DNA of 64,000 nt from Paucibacter sp. Y2R2-4 (GCF_025717535.1 NZ_JAJIRO010000003.1:186001-250000); one strand, 5' to 3'. Positions 51,881 to 59,717 are shown, counted from the stretch's first letter. Numbers and translations are program-made. The notes: generated by a model not told the origin, from the sequence alone.

Positions 51881-52351
51881 TCAGTGTCGGTCGGCGCTAG
51901 GGTGTGACACCAGCGTGTTCTGGTCATGGACCAAGCGCCAGCCCCCTTGTTCTTTGCTGAAAACCAAGCTGAGCAAATAGTGCAGCCTGTACTCGAGGCC
52001 TGCGGCATTCTTGTCGCTGTACTGGACATCCAGCACGGCGACGCCGGTGTTGGCATTCGAGCTCTTGCTCAAGACTTGATAGCTCCAAGACCAGTCGGGG
52101 TCCGTCAGCCAAGCCTGGGTGGCTTTCCTAAAGTCGGCCTTTGTCTTGGAAAACTTGCCACTGGCCAAGACGAAGCTCAAGGTATCGGAGTCCGTCAGGG
52201 TCGCATCGAACCCGGCCCAGTCCCTTTTCTCTATGGCCAGCAAATGGGTTTTGAGCGCCAGGTCAAAAGTGCTGGTATCGGCCACAGCGGGCATTTGCCA
52301 GGCGACCGCAGCCACCCAGGCCAGCGCGAGCCCTCCGTTTTTCATCTGCAT
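51881..52351 (-). CDS. Exported SnoaL/DUF4440-like protein
   Basis: A 156-residue protein with a signal peptide (ALAWVAAVAWQMPAVADT). The mature part has the NTF2-like cone pattern: an initial helix pair (ALKTHLLAIEKRDWAGFDATL) and a sheet with GVAVLDVQYSD and GWRLVHDQNTL. AGGA precedes the ATG at 52351. Such proteins often act as small-molecule binders or enzymes of unknown substrate. It ends 43 bases before the VOC gene start on the same strand. Confidence 0.75.
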   Translation of the reverse strand: MQMKNGGLALAWVAAVAWQMPAVADTSTFDLALKTHLLAIEKRDWAGFDATLTDSDTLSFVLASGKFSKTKADFRKATQAWLTDPDWSWSYQVLSKSSNANTGVAVLDVQYSDKNAAGLEYRLHYLLSLVFSKEQGGWRLVHDQNTLVSHPSADRH

Positions 52352-52698
52352 CGGCAATTCCTGAAAAATAGCTTGCTTCTCGCCGGCTTAGCGGCCGCGC
52401 TGCCGGATCGGAGTATGGCCTGATTTGCGCCATCGGCCATCCGCCATCCGCCATCCGCCGTCAGCAACCCACTGCGTCCAGCCGATTGGACCCGCAACTG
52501 AGCCACAAGGGCTGTCTTGATTGCATGCGCAAATTCTGGCGCAAAATTGTGAACCGCTTGCATGCAGGCGCAGGGCAAGAGCGCCATGTGCTGTCCGCGA
52601 GGGCAGGGCGCTACGCCTCTGGGCTTGCTCACTTTGCCATGGCTTGCGCTTGGCAGCCCAGGCCTTCGTGCGGCCTTTAGCCCTCACTGGGAGTTCCT
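52352..52698. other. Gene-poor stretch with a tandem 7-mer repeat
   Basis: No gene is supported in these 347 bases. At 52429-52462 there is a run of about four CCATCCG-type 7-mers (GCCATCGGCCATCCGCCATCCGCC at its core). The rest holds promoters for the divergent genes on each side. GGGAG at 52690-52694 is the ribosome binding site of the VOC gene. Confidence 0.6.
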
Positions 52699-53115
52699 AT
52701 GCCAGCCCAACTTGATCACCTGATCGTTCCGGCCAAGAACCGAGTCGCTGCGGCCCGCCTGCTGGCGCACCTGCTTGCCGTCCCTTGGGCAGAACAGGCG
52801 GCAATCGGGCCGTTCTCACCGGTGTATGTGAACGAGGCTCTGACCCTGGACTTCGATGAATGGCCCGAGCCCGTCCCTCAGCAGCATTACTGCTTCCGCG
52901 TGACGGACGATGAGTTCGATGCCATCTTGGCCCGTATCAAGGCAGCGGGTTTGCCCTATCGAAGTTCTCCGATAGGCGCCAACGATCACCAGGTCAATCA
53001 TGCGTTTGGCGGCAAGCTGGTTTACTGGAGCGAGCCTGACGGTCATGCCTGGGAGATTCTGACGCTCAGCTATGCCAGGCCCAAGCTCCCGCTCAGCGTC
53101 AACGGCGAGGCCTGA
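52699..53115 (+). CDS. VOC-family protein
   Basis: A 138-residue vicinal-oxygen-chelate protein. AQLDHLIVPAKNRVAAARLL at the start, PQQHYCFRVTDDEFDAI in the middle and GGKLVYWSEPDGHAWEIL near the end give the two beta-alpha-beta-beta-beta modules and likely metal ligands. GGGAG is five bases before its ATG. The family covers glyoxalases, dioxygenases and resistance proteins; specific role unknown. Confidence 0.87.
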   Translation: MPAQLDHLIVPAKNRVAAARLLAHLLAVPWAEQAAIGPFSPVYVNEALTLDFDEWPEPVPQQHYCFRVTDDEFDAILARIKAAGLPYRSSPIGANDHQVNHAFGGKLVYWSEPDGHAWEILTLSYARPKLPLSVNGEA

Positions 53116-53149
53116 GGCGTCGCTGATTCCCTGCCACAGCCTGGCCTAC

Positions 53150-53362
53150 CTATCGCTTGCTTTGGGAACGCTTGTTGACAGTTTCAAGCAAGCCTATCAG
53201 CCAGCACATGGGGCATCCGCGCATCAAGAGCACGGCGCCAACAAGCGCGAGCACCGAACCCGCGCTGCCCAGGGTTTGATTGAAGCAAGTGGCGCTGGCA
53301 AACAGCGCTAGGCCGACGGCGCCGCGCAATAAATGAACGAAGACAGAGCTGCTGCAAAACAT
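53150..53362 (-). CDS. DUF2892/YgaP-like small membrane protein, second copy
   Basis: A 70-residue protein with two hydrophobic helices and the family-like Cys motif GCPMCWLIGLL. The usual DUF2892 opening (RxxRxxxG) is present as VHLLRGAVGLALF. It follows the sigma-factor gene by 20 bases on the same strand and shares the CPxC motif with the membrane protein at 53964, so the three genes probably form one operon. The Cys pair could bind a metal or sense redox state; this is inference. Confidence 0.7.
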   Translation of the reverse strand: MFCSSSVFVHLLRGAVGLALFASATCFNQTLGSAGSVLALVGAVLLMRGCPMCWLIGLLETVNKRSQSKR

Positions 53363-53382
53363 GGATGACTCCTGGTCCTTGG

Positions 53383-53961
53383 TTAAGCTTCACCTGCACT
53401 GCGAGGTGCCTCCAGCCCCCCGTCGTCTTTCATCCAATAGCCGCTGGCCAGCAGTTGTTCTCGCACCTGAGCACGCGCACGGTGCAGCCGGCTTTTCACC
53501 GCCTCCAGGCTGAGCCCGAGTTGGGCGGCCACTTCGGGCGCCGTCAGTTCATGCACATCGCGCAAGATCAAGACCTCGCGGTAGGGCGGCGTCAGGCGTT
53601 CCATGGCGCGCACCAGGTCCATGCGCAGATCGGTGGGCAACTGGGGCGCAAGAGGCATGTCTTGCGGCGCCAACTCGTCCAAGTCTTCGGCCTTGCTGCG
53701 CAGGCGCAGCAGGCGGTAGCACTCGCGCTCGACGATGCGAAACATCCAAGTCGCAAACGTCGCCACGGTGCGCAACGCCCCGATCTTGCGGTACAGCTGC
53801 CATAGCGCGATTTGCACCGCGTCTTCGGCATCTTCAGTGTTTGAGCAGGTGCGCCGCGCGAAGCGCTTCAGGTCGGGCTGGCAAACGCTGAGCAAGCGCT
53901 GTACCGCACCGACCTCGCCGCGCGAGGCAGCCTCGATCAATTGCGCTTCGGCACGGATCAT
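53383..53961 (-). CDS. ECF-type RNA polymerase sigma factor
   Basis: A 192-residue sigma-70 family protein with regions 2 and 4 only. Region 2: AEDAVQIALWQLYRKIGAL and ATWMFRIVERECYRLLR; region 4: LTPPYREVLILRDVHELTAP, AAQLGLSLEAVKSRLHRARA. Two bases separate its ATG from the stop of the DUF2892-like gene upstream, and a second such gene follows. No standard anti-sigma (zinc-finger ZAS or single-pass RseA type) is seen. The C-terminus has a short extra tail (GYWMKDDGGLEA) beyond region 4. Confidence 0.93.
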   Translation of the reverse strand: MIRAEAQLIEAASRGEVGAVQRLLSVCQPDLKRFARRTCSNTEDAEDAVQIALWQLYRKIGALRTVATFATWMFRIVERECYRLLRLRSKAEDLDELAPQDMPLAPQLPTDLRMDLVRAMERLTPPYREVLILRDVHELTAPEVAAQLGLSLEAVKSRLHRARAQVREQLLASGYWMKDDGGLEAPRSAGEA

Positions 53962-53963
53962 TT

Positions 53964-54176
53964 TTACTTCTCCAAGTAGCGCCGGCCCACCATGGCGCAG
54001 GCTGGGCAGAAGCCGACAAAGGCGGTCAGCACCAGGGTGGCGGCGGTGGCCAGCGCCAAATAGCTGATCAGGCCGGCGCTGAAAACGCCCTGGAACAGTG
54101 CGGCGCCGATGATCACGCCGGCGGCAATGCGCAACGCGCGTTCCCATGTGGGTAGATTGCGTTTGAGGAAGAACAA
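53964..54176 (-). CDS. DUF2892/YgaP-like small membrane protein, first copy
   Basis: A 70-residue protein with two membrane helices. NLPTWERALRIAAGVIIGAA and GFCPACAMVG are the DUF2892/YgaP-TM pattern, with a CPxC motif at the end of helix two. It is first in a tight operon with the sigma factor (2-base gap). An 18-bp palindrome lies 74 bases upstream of its start. Possible roles are partner or redox sensor for the sigma factor. Confidence 0.82.
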   Translation of the reverse strand: MFFLKRNLPTWERALRIAAGVIIGAALFQGVFSAGLISYLALATAATLVLTAFVGFCPACAMVGRRYLEK

Positions 54177-54249
54177 GGTGTCTGAATCCTAGGTTGAAGT
54201 GTGTGACTCAGGCCTAGAGGCTCGAACGTCTCCAAAGGATTCAGAACTG

Positions 54250-54267
54250 GCGCAAAAATTTTTGCGC
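54250..54267. promoter_or_regulatory. Perfect 18-bp palindrome GCGCAAAAATTTTTGCGC
   Basis: GCGCAAAAA and TTTTTGCGC form a perfect inverted repeat without spacer between the divergent sigma-factor operon and the GNAT gene. Its AT core in GC-rich DNA and its place upstream of two start codons suggest a dimeric regulator site. A terminator role is less likely because nothing is transcribed into it. Confidence 0.6.
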
Positions 54268-54293
54268 GGCGCTCACCTCGCTACAGTTTGCGC

Positions 54294-54731
54294 ATGCCAT
54301 CCACCACGCCCTCCGCTGCCCAGCCTTTTGTTCTGCAGGCCGAATTGCCCTCGGCCGCGGCCTTCAAAGCCCTTTACGACACCACGGGCTGGGGCCCGGT
54401 GGCTCGCGAAGCGGGCTTCTATCAAGCGGCGCTTGCGGGCTCCTGGCGCAGCCGCAGCGCCTACCTTGAGGGCCACTTGGTGGGCCTTGCTCGAGTCATC
54501 TCAGACGGCCATTTGCATGCCTTCATCACCGAGATGATCGTGCACCCCGAGCATCAAGGGCAGGGCATAGGCTCGGCCTTGTTGCGGGCCTTGCTGCAGG
54601 ACTGCTTGGCCGCCGGGGTGACCGATATTCAGCTGTTTTGCGCCAAGGGCAAGTCGCCCTTCTACGTGCAGCATGGCTTTATCAGCCGCCCCGATGATGC
54701 GCCGGGCATGCAGTACCGGCCAGCGGGCTGA
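54294..54731 (+). CDS. GNAT-family N-acetyltransferase
   Basis: A 145-residue acetyltransferase. AFKALYDTTGWGP, ITEMIVHPEHQGQGIGSALL (acetyl-CoA binding, with Q/R-x-x-G-x-G/A as QGQGIG) and SPFYVQHGF are the GNAT hallmarks. The opening resembles small acetyltransferases that act on amines such as spermidine or on protein N-termini, but the acceptor cannot be named. It is transcribed away from the sigma-factor operon. Confidence 0.9.
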   Translation: MPSTTPSAAQPFVLQAELPSAAAFKALYDTTGWGPVAREAGFYQAALAGSWRSRSAYLEGHLVGLARVISDGHLHAFITEMIVHPEHQGQGIGSALLRALLQDCLAAGVTDIQLFCAKGKSPFYVQHGFISRPDDAPGMQYRPAG

Positions 54732-54754
54732 GGGGCATTGAGGCCCGGATCCGA

Positions 54755-55675
54755 TCAGGGCGGAGTCAAAGCCTGCAGCCGCCGTGCCGACTCGGCCATT
54801 TCCGCATGCAGCCACTCGCACAGCGTGCGCAGCGCGGGCTCCTCGCGCAGCGCTGGCGGATAGACGATGTGATAGCGGCGCTGGCTCATGCCGTCCAGCG
54901 TGGGGCCGGGCAGGCGCTGCAGGCGCCCGTCCAGTAAAGCATCGGCGCACAGCAGTTCGCGGGCCAGCGCCACGCCCATGCCTTGCTCGGCGGCTTGCAC
55001 CAAGAGGCCGCCGTCATTGAAGCTGGCGCTCGGCACCACGCGGCAGGCCAGGCCGGCTTGGGCAAACCACTGCGTCCATTGTTCGGCGTCTCCCAACAGC
55101 GATTCTCCCGCCAGCGTTTGCAGCGGTGCGTTCATCAAACGCTGCGCCAGGTCCGGCGCGGCCACCACGATCTGGCGCGACTCCATCATCACCTCATTGA
55201 CCAAGCCCGGCCAAGGTCCGGCACCCTGGCGCAAGGCCAGCTGAAAGCCTTCTTGCTCCAGATCGATGACGCGCTGCAAGGTGAAGAGCTTGAGCGTGAT
55301 GTCGGGGTGCGCGGCTTGCCAGCGGCCCAGGCGCGGGATCAGCCAGCGCTGGGCGAACGAAGGTGTGCAGGTGATGTTCAGGCTTTGCATGCGGCTGCCA
55401 TCGGCCGCGCTGGCGGCGCGCAGGCCCAGCTCCAACTCGGTCCAGGCCTTTTCCAGCGCGCTTTGCAAGGCGCGGCCGGCGGCATTGAGTTGGATGCCGC
55501 GCCCGGCGCGCTGGAACAAGGGGAAGCCGATCTGCGCCTCCAACGCCCGGATTTGTTGGCTGACGGCGCTGTGCGTCAGATGCAGTTGCTCGGCCGCGGC
55601 GCGCACGTTTTCGCCACGCGCCACCGCGCGAAACGCCGCCATGTACTGCAGCGGAAGTCGGGAGGCTTGAACCAT
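54755..55675 (-). CDS. LysR-family transcription regulator (GcvA-like)
   Basis: A 306-residue LysR regulator: winged helix-turn-helix (YMAAFRAVARGENVRAAAEQ, LTHSAVSQQIRALE) and a two-lobe effector domain (LNITCTPSFAQRWLIPRLG, VALARELLCADALLDGRL). The overall flow resembles GcvA. It is divergent from the alpha/beta hydrolase at 55829. Two overlapping inverted repeats lie within 30 bases of its start codon, consistent with autoregulation and control of the hydrolase gene. Confidence 0.93.
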   Translation of the reverse strand: MVQASRLPLQYMAAFRAVARGENVRAAAEQLHLTHSAVSQQIRALEAQIGFPLFQRAGRGIQLNAAGRALQSALEKAWTELELGLRAASAADGSRMQSLNITCTPSFAQRWLIPRLGRWQAAHPDITLKLFTLQRVIDLEQEGFQLALRQGAGPWPGLVNEVMMESRQIVVAAPDLAQRLMNAPLQTLAGESLLGDAEQWTQWFAQAGLACRVVPSASFNDGGLLVQAAEQGMGVALARELLCADALLDGRLQRLPGPTLDGMSQRRYHIVYPPALREEPALRTLCEWLHAEMAESARRLQALTPP

Positions 55676-55677
55676 CT

Positions 55678-55705
55678 GGGCAGTTTAACTGCCCAAACAG
55701 GGCAG
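55678..55705. promoter_or_regulatory. Overlapping inverted repeats, likely LysR binding site
   Basis: GGGCAGTT-T-AACTGCCC (55678-55694) is a perfect 8-bp inverted repeat beginning two bases from the lysR-type start codon. Its right arm also pairs forward as CTGCCC-AAACA-GGGCAG (55689-55705), so three GGGCAG/CTGCCC half-sites alternate at about 11-base spacing. This phasing is typical of LysR sites that bind a tetramer. Confidence 0.7.
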
Positions 55706-55828
55706 AAATCGCCGCTATTCAGCCGGCGAATGCAAACCCAAAATGCCCAGCAAGGCGAGAGGCCCGATCCGCTTGAGAGCGCTGCCGACTTGCCGACCCC
55801 TGACCCGCCGACCTGAAAGACCCGCCTC

Positions 55829-56863
55829 ATGAACGCCAAACGCCCTGTTTTGATAGCCGCCTTGTTGGGTCTGACCCTGGTTCTGGCGACCCAGTTCCCG
55901 CAAGTCTTGGCCACCGACTTGAGCCCGCAAGCCCTACCCAGCACGGCGCAGGCGCCACAAGCCGAGGCGCCCTGGGCGGAGGTTCGTTTCAGAACTGACG
56001 ATGGCATGCTGGCCTACACCAGCCTGGGCCAGGGGCCGGTCTTGGTGGTGGTGCCCGGCGGGCCGGGCGGCAGCGGGCACAGCCTGCGCCAAGCCTTTCG
56101 GCCCTTGGCCCAGCACCACACCGTGGTCATTCTGGACAATATTGGTCGCGGCCGATCGTCGCGCCTCAGTGAGCCGGAGCGCTACACCCTGGCGCGTGAT
56201 GTGCAAGACCTCGAACGCCTGCGCTTGCATCTGGGGCTCAAGACCATGGCGCTTTACGGGCACTCCTACGGTGGCTTGGTGGCGCAAGCCTATGCGGTGC
56301 AGCATCCACAAGCTTTGGACCATCTGATTCTGGGCAACACCTTGCATGGCGCGCGCAGCTGGCAGGAGCAGATCAACTTTTTCAACGACTGGCTGCGTCG
56401 CCAAGACCCCGAGCGTTGGCAGACCTTGATGGAGCTGCGCGAGCAGGGGAAGCTCAGCGGCAGCCCTGAGGCGCAAGAACTGTTTGGCGAGGCGATCAAG
56501 CCGCTGTATTGGGCCAACCGCGCCAGCCCACCGCTCAAGAGCGCGCCCAGCGCTAACCCAAATGATCAACTGAACCTGCAGGTCTACCTGGCCATGCTGG
56601 GGCCCGACCCCGAATGGCGCGTGGGCGGCACGCTGCGTGATGTGGAGTTGCTGCCGCGTCTGAAGGCGGTGGCCGCGCCAACGCTCTTGCTGACCGGCCG
56701 CTTTGATCCGGTGGCGCCGCCCAGCGTGATGAACGAAATGCAGCGGGCCCTCAACCCAGCGCTGCTGTCGCAAGCCCAGGTTTTCGAACATTCGGCGCAC
56801 CGGCCCTTCACTGAAGAGCCGCAAGCTTGGTTACAGACAGTCAGCCAGTTCTTAGAGCGCTGA
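55829..56863 (+). CDS. Exported alpha/beta hydrolase (proline iminopeptidase-like)
   Basis: A 344-residue hydrolase with an N-terminal signal peptide (VLIAALLGLTLVLATQF). The fold shows the oxyanion loop VPGGPGGSG near residue 77, nucleophile elbow YGHSYGG near 147 (Ser), acid Asp in GRFDPVAPP near 292 and His in EHSAHRP near 320. Sequence flow resembles proline iminopeptidases and related prolyl hydrolases. The export signal points to envelope action. It is divergent from a LysR regulator, its likely controller, and 17 bases upstream of an NTF2-like gene. Confidence 0.9.
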   Translation: MNAKRPVLIAALLGLTLVLATQFPQVLATDLSPQALPSTAQAPQAEAPWAEVRFRTDDGMLAYTSLGQGPVLVVVPGGPGGSGHSLRQAFRPLAQHHTVVILDNIGRGRSSRLSEPERYTLARDVQDLERLRLHLGLKTMALYGHSYGGLVAQAYAVQHPQALDHLILGNTLHGARSWQEQINFFNDWLRRQDPERWQTLMELREQGKLSGSPEAQELFGEAIKPLYWANRASPPLKSAPSANPNDQLNLQVYLAMLGPDPEWRVGGTLRDVELLPRLKAVAAPTLLLTGRFDPVAPPSVMNEMQRALNPALLSQAQVFEHSAHRPFTEEPQAWLQTVSQFLER

Positions 56864-56880
56864 TCCCTTGATTACTATCA

Positions 56881-57276
56881 ATGCTCGCCATGTCGCAAAA
56901 ACCCAAAGACCCCATCGCCTTGATCCAAGCCCAGCTGGACGCTTACAACGCCCGAGATGTGGCCGCTTGGTTGGCCACTTATGCGCCCGATGCGCGTCAA
57001 TACGCCTACCCGGGCACGCTCATGGCGCAAGGCCATGCCGAGATCGGCGAACGCATTCAGGCCCGCTTTGCCGAGCCCAATTTGCATGCCCGATTGCTCA
57101 GCCGATCGGTCATGGCTACGGCCCAGGGGCACACGGTGATCGACCATGAAACCATCACCCGGATTTTTGCTGATGGCCCGGGCGAGGTCGACATGATGGC
57201 CATCTACGAAGTGAGCGAGGGTCTGATTCAGTCGGGCTTGTTCATCAGCGGGGTGCCGCGTTTGTACTCGCGCTGA
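56881..57276 (+). CDS. NTF2/SnoaL-like protein
   Basis: A 131-residue cytoplasmic protein of the NTF2-like (steroid-isomerase/SnoaL) group: IQAQLDAYNARDVAAWLATY and DARQYAYPGTLMAQGHAEIGE, then a sheet with HTVIDHETITRIF. It has a first ATG at 56881 and another at 56890. It follows the hydrolase by 17 bases on the same strand, so the two are probably co-transcribed under the LysR regulator. Function unknown; isomerase or binding role possible. Confidence 0.85.
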   Translation: MLAMSQKPKDPIALIQAQLDAYNARDVAAWLATYAPDARQYAYPGTLMAQGHAEIGERIQARFAEPNLHARLLSRSVMATAQGHTVIDHETITRIFADGPGEVDMMAIYEVSEGLIQSGLFISGVPRLYSR

Positions 57277-57277
57277 A

Positions 57278-58510
57278 TCAGCGGGCAGGCCAGCGCAGCA
57301 GAAACTCGCGCTCGTTCTCGCCCTCATCGACAAAGCCGAGTCGGCGATAGAGCGCTTGGGCCGGGTTGTTCTTCAAGACACCCAGACCCAAGCTGGCGCC
57401 GGCAGCTGCGGCCTCGGCCATCAGCTCTCGCATCAAGGTACTGCCGAAACCCCGGCCTTGCAGGCGGGGGCTGATTTGCAGTTGGTGAATGCGCCATTCG
57501 CTCGGGTCCTGGGCATCGCCTCGGCTCATCTTGATCAAGCCCACGATCTGCCCGCCCAGCAGCAAGACGCTGGCATTCTCTAACTGAAAACGCACACGGA
57601 TCAGGTCGGTGTCGGCGTCGATGGCCATGCCGGCCTCGGCCATATATCGGTGAAAGGTCTGGCGGCGCAGGATCAAGAGCTCGGGGATGTCGGCTTCGGT
57701 CGCCGCCCGGCGCGCCAGCGTTTGCCCGTCTTGCAGCGCCATCTCAAAGGCCGCGCGGGCATGGATCAAGCTGGTGTTGATGTAGAAATGCCCTGCATGC
57801 TCGAAGCTGGCCAGTTCGAGCTGCGCCGGGAAGGCCAAGGGCAGCTCGGTGCAGGCCAAGCCCACCGCGCGCCGTCCTTGTTGGGGCTGTGCTGCTGCAG
57901 CAAAAGCGCGCTCGGCCAAGGCGCCGATTTGGCGTGCCGCTGAGTCCGCCGAGCCCGATCCGCCGGCTTGCAGCTCGGCGATCAGCTCCGCGAGTAAGAC
58001 GCGGTCGCCCGCATCCAGGGGCACACAGCTGCCAATGCCATGCCGACTCAAGACCCCGGGCAAGGCCTGACCCTGCATGGTCGGCTCGGTGCCGAGGATC
58101 AGCAACTGCGACACCCCCGCCGCCGCGCAGGCCTGGGCCACCACCTCAAAAATGCTCAGTACTGGGATATCCACGCCGCGCCGAATCGCCTCCAGCCGCT
58201 TGTGCGGCGTGTTGCTGGCGATCAGGGCAAAGTCCGCGCCGCTGGCTTGCAAGCGCAGCAAGGCGGCGTGGAAGTAGGCGTCAAAGCGCGCCCAGGACGC
58301 CTCATCACCCGCCACCCCGCGCCGCCCATGGGACTCAGCAATATTGACCGACTCGATGGCGAACTCCGGCATCTCCGGCGTGCCGCTGCGCACTAGCTCG
58401 CGATGGCGCAGCTGGCTCCATTGGCAGATCTGGCGGTAGTACTCCACCGTCGAGGCCCAAGCCACACCGCCGACGACGCCGATCTTCTTGTACTGCTGTT
58501 GACTTCGCAT
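57278..58510 (-). CDS. Aspartate/glutamate racemase-like protein fused to a GNAT acetyltransferase
   Basis: A 410-residue two-domain protein. Residues 1-255 are an Asp/Glu racemase fold (KKIGVVGGVAWASTVEYY, FALIASNTPHKRLEAI, VGLACTELPLAF). The second catalytic Cys is present (Cys220), but the first position is Ser99 (ASNTPH) in place of the usual Cys; a Thr there is known in the atypical E. coli YgeA-type enzyme. Residues ~265-410 are a complete GNAT domain with acetyl-CoA loop LQGRGFGST (350-358) and NNPAQALYRRLGF. The frame is continuous with no stop or slippery site, so the fusion looks real. A D- or L-amino acid is the likely substrate; racemisation linked to N-acetylation is inference. 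Confidence 0.9.
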   Translation of the reverse strand: MRSQQQYKKIGVVGGVAWASTVEYYRQICQWSQLRHRELVRSGTPEMPEFAIESVNIAESHGRRGVAGDEASWARFDAYFHAALLRLQASGADFALIASNTPHKRLEAIRRGVDIPVLSIFEVVAQACAAAGVSQLLILGTEPTMQGQALPGVLSRHGIGSCVPLDAGDRVLLAELIAELQAGGSGSADSAARQIGALAERAFAAAAQPQQGRRAVGLACTELPLAFPAQLELASFEHAGHFYINTSLIHARAAFEMALQDGQTLARRAATEADIPELLILRRQTFHRYMAEAGMAIDADTDLIRVRFQLENASVLLLGGQIVGLIKMSRGDAQDPSEWRIHQLQISPRLQGRGFGSTLMRELMAEAAAAGASLGLGVLKNNPAQALYRRLGFVDEGENEREFLLRWPAR

Positions 58511-58533
58511 AAGCCAGGAATTCCATTCACACG

Positions 58534-58743
58534 CTAAACGATGCGGCTTTCATAGCCCGCCTCGGCCAGTGCCGCTGCAATATCGTCTGCCGAAATCATC
58601 GCGGTGTGACTGACCCAGGCCAGGCGCTTGGCCAGGTCCACATCGGCTTGATTGACGCAAGGCAAATCTTGCAGCTCGAACATGACGGTATCGGCGTCGT
58701 CTTGGCTTTGCAGGCTGGGGATTTCAAAAATGGTTTCTGGCAT
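58534..58743 (-). CDS. Small HMA-like protein lacking CxxC (69 aa)
   Basis: A 69-residue protein: FEIPSLQSQDDADTVMFELQ, then VNQADVDLAKRLAWVSHTAM and DIAAALAEAGYES. Strand-helix-strand-strand-helix spacing resembles heavy-metal-associated domains, but the metal-binding CxxC is missing (only one Cys, in LPCVNQ). AAGGAG lies 11 bases before the ATG. It is 23 bases upstream of the racemase-GNAT gene on the same strand and likely co-transcribed. Similarity to HMA is judged by eye only. Confidence 0.7.
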   Translation of the reverse strand: MPETIFEIPSLQSQDDADTVMFELQDLPCVNQADVDLAKRLAWVSHTAMISADDIAAALAEAGYESRIV

Positions 58744-58934
58744 GAGATGAGGTCTCCTTCGAGCGCTCGCCATGGTAGCGGGCGAGGTGAGCTGCGCGTT
58801 CGAGCCGGCCGGCTTTCGCTTCAACAGTCTGCGGCGCTGCCGCTCAGGGCTAGCGCCAAAGTGGCACGGCCTGTTCTTTTGGGGGACACTGGAGCGCAAA
58901 AGTGGCGGTGTTCGGCTCGACCAGGAGAACTGTG

Positions 58935-59717
58935 GTGACGCAACGCACCCGATGCCTGAGGCAATGCTTGATCCCGTGGGCCTTCTATGTCCTGCTGGCA
59001 TGGCCTTGGGCTGCTTTTGCTCATGAATTGCTCGGCTTCAGCGAAGACCTGCCGCCCTTTGCCTATATCGAGAACGCCGAGCATCGTGGCATGGCCAATG
59101 AACTGCTGGACCGGATTGCACAGCGCCAGGGTCTGCAGCTGAAGCGCCTGAATATGCCTTGGGCGCGCTCGATTCGTGACGCGGCGCTGGAGCCCAATAG
59201 CGTGCTCTATATGACGGTACGAAGCCCGGAGCGCGAGTCGCAATACATCTGGGTGGGGCCGATCGACCCCTGTGACATTGTGTTGATGAAGCTGCGCCGC
59301 CGGGGCGAGCTGAAGTTCGACCCTCAACATCCGGCTGGGCCATTGCAAATTGGGGCCGGCCGAGGCGCGCCCTCGGTTCAGCTGCTGCGTGATGCGGGGG
59401 GGCCTGAGTCGGAGATCTACCAGACCTCACGCAGCGAAATTGGTGTTCGCATGCTTTACGCCGATCGGCTGGACCTGTTGGCGGGCCTGATGTTGCCCAG
59501 CGCCTACCAGGCTCAGCGTAATGGCTATGACCCCGCTGATTTGCAAGTCGTTCATGTCTTGAAGCCCGGCTATGGCTGTTACTTTGCCTTCAACCCCAAG
59601 GTGGACCCGCAGTTGCTGGCCCAGTTCCGCAAGGGCTTTGAGGACATCCGCAACTCCGGCGAGTTGCAAATGTTGCGCGATATGTATTTGCGCAACCCCG
59701 GCCATCAGCAGCGCTGA
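58935..59717 (+). CDS. Periplasmic family-3-like solute-binding protein
   Basis: A 260-residue exported protein. A hydrophobic signal (LIPWAFYVLLAWPWAAFAHE) is followed by LLGFSEDLPPFAYIENAEHR, the typical opening of family-3 extracellular binding proteins, with MPWARSIRDAALEPN and GRGAPSVQLLRD later. No ABC genes adjoin, so it may be an orphan sensor or enzyme-like member. The GTG at 58935 is chosen because AGGAG ends seven bases before it; GTG 58932 is possible. Ligand unknown. Confidence 0.82.
   Translation: MTQRTRCLRQCLIPWAFYVLLAWPWAAFAHELLGFSEDLPPFAYIENAEHRGMANELLDRIAQRQGLQLKRLNMPWARSIRDAALEPNSVLYMTVRSPERESQYIWVGPIDPCDIVLMKLRRRGELKFDPQHPAGPLQIGAGRGAPSVQLLRDAGGPESEIYQTSRSEIGVRMLYADRLDLLAGLMLPSAYQAQRNGYDPADLQVVHVLKPGYGCYFAFNPKVDPQLLAQFRKGFEDIRNSGELQMLRDMYLRNPGHQQR

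Noticed and set aside
53383-54147. Longer sigma-factor start that would include sequence upstream of 53961
   Set aside because: The extra residues are the shadow of the DUF2892-like gene at 53964-54176; the ATG at 53961 gives the normal sigma start.
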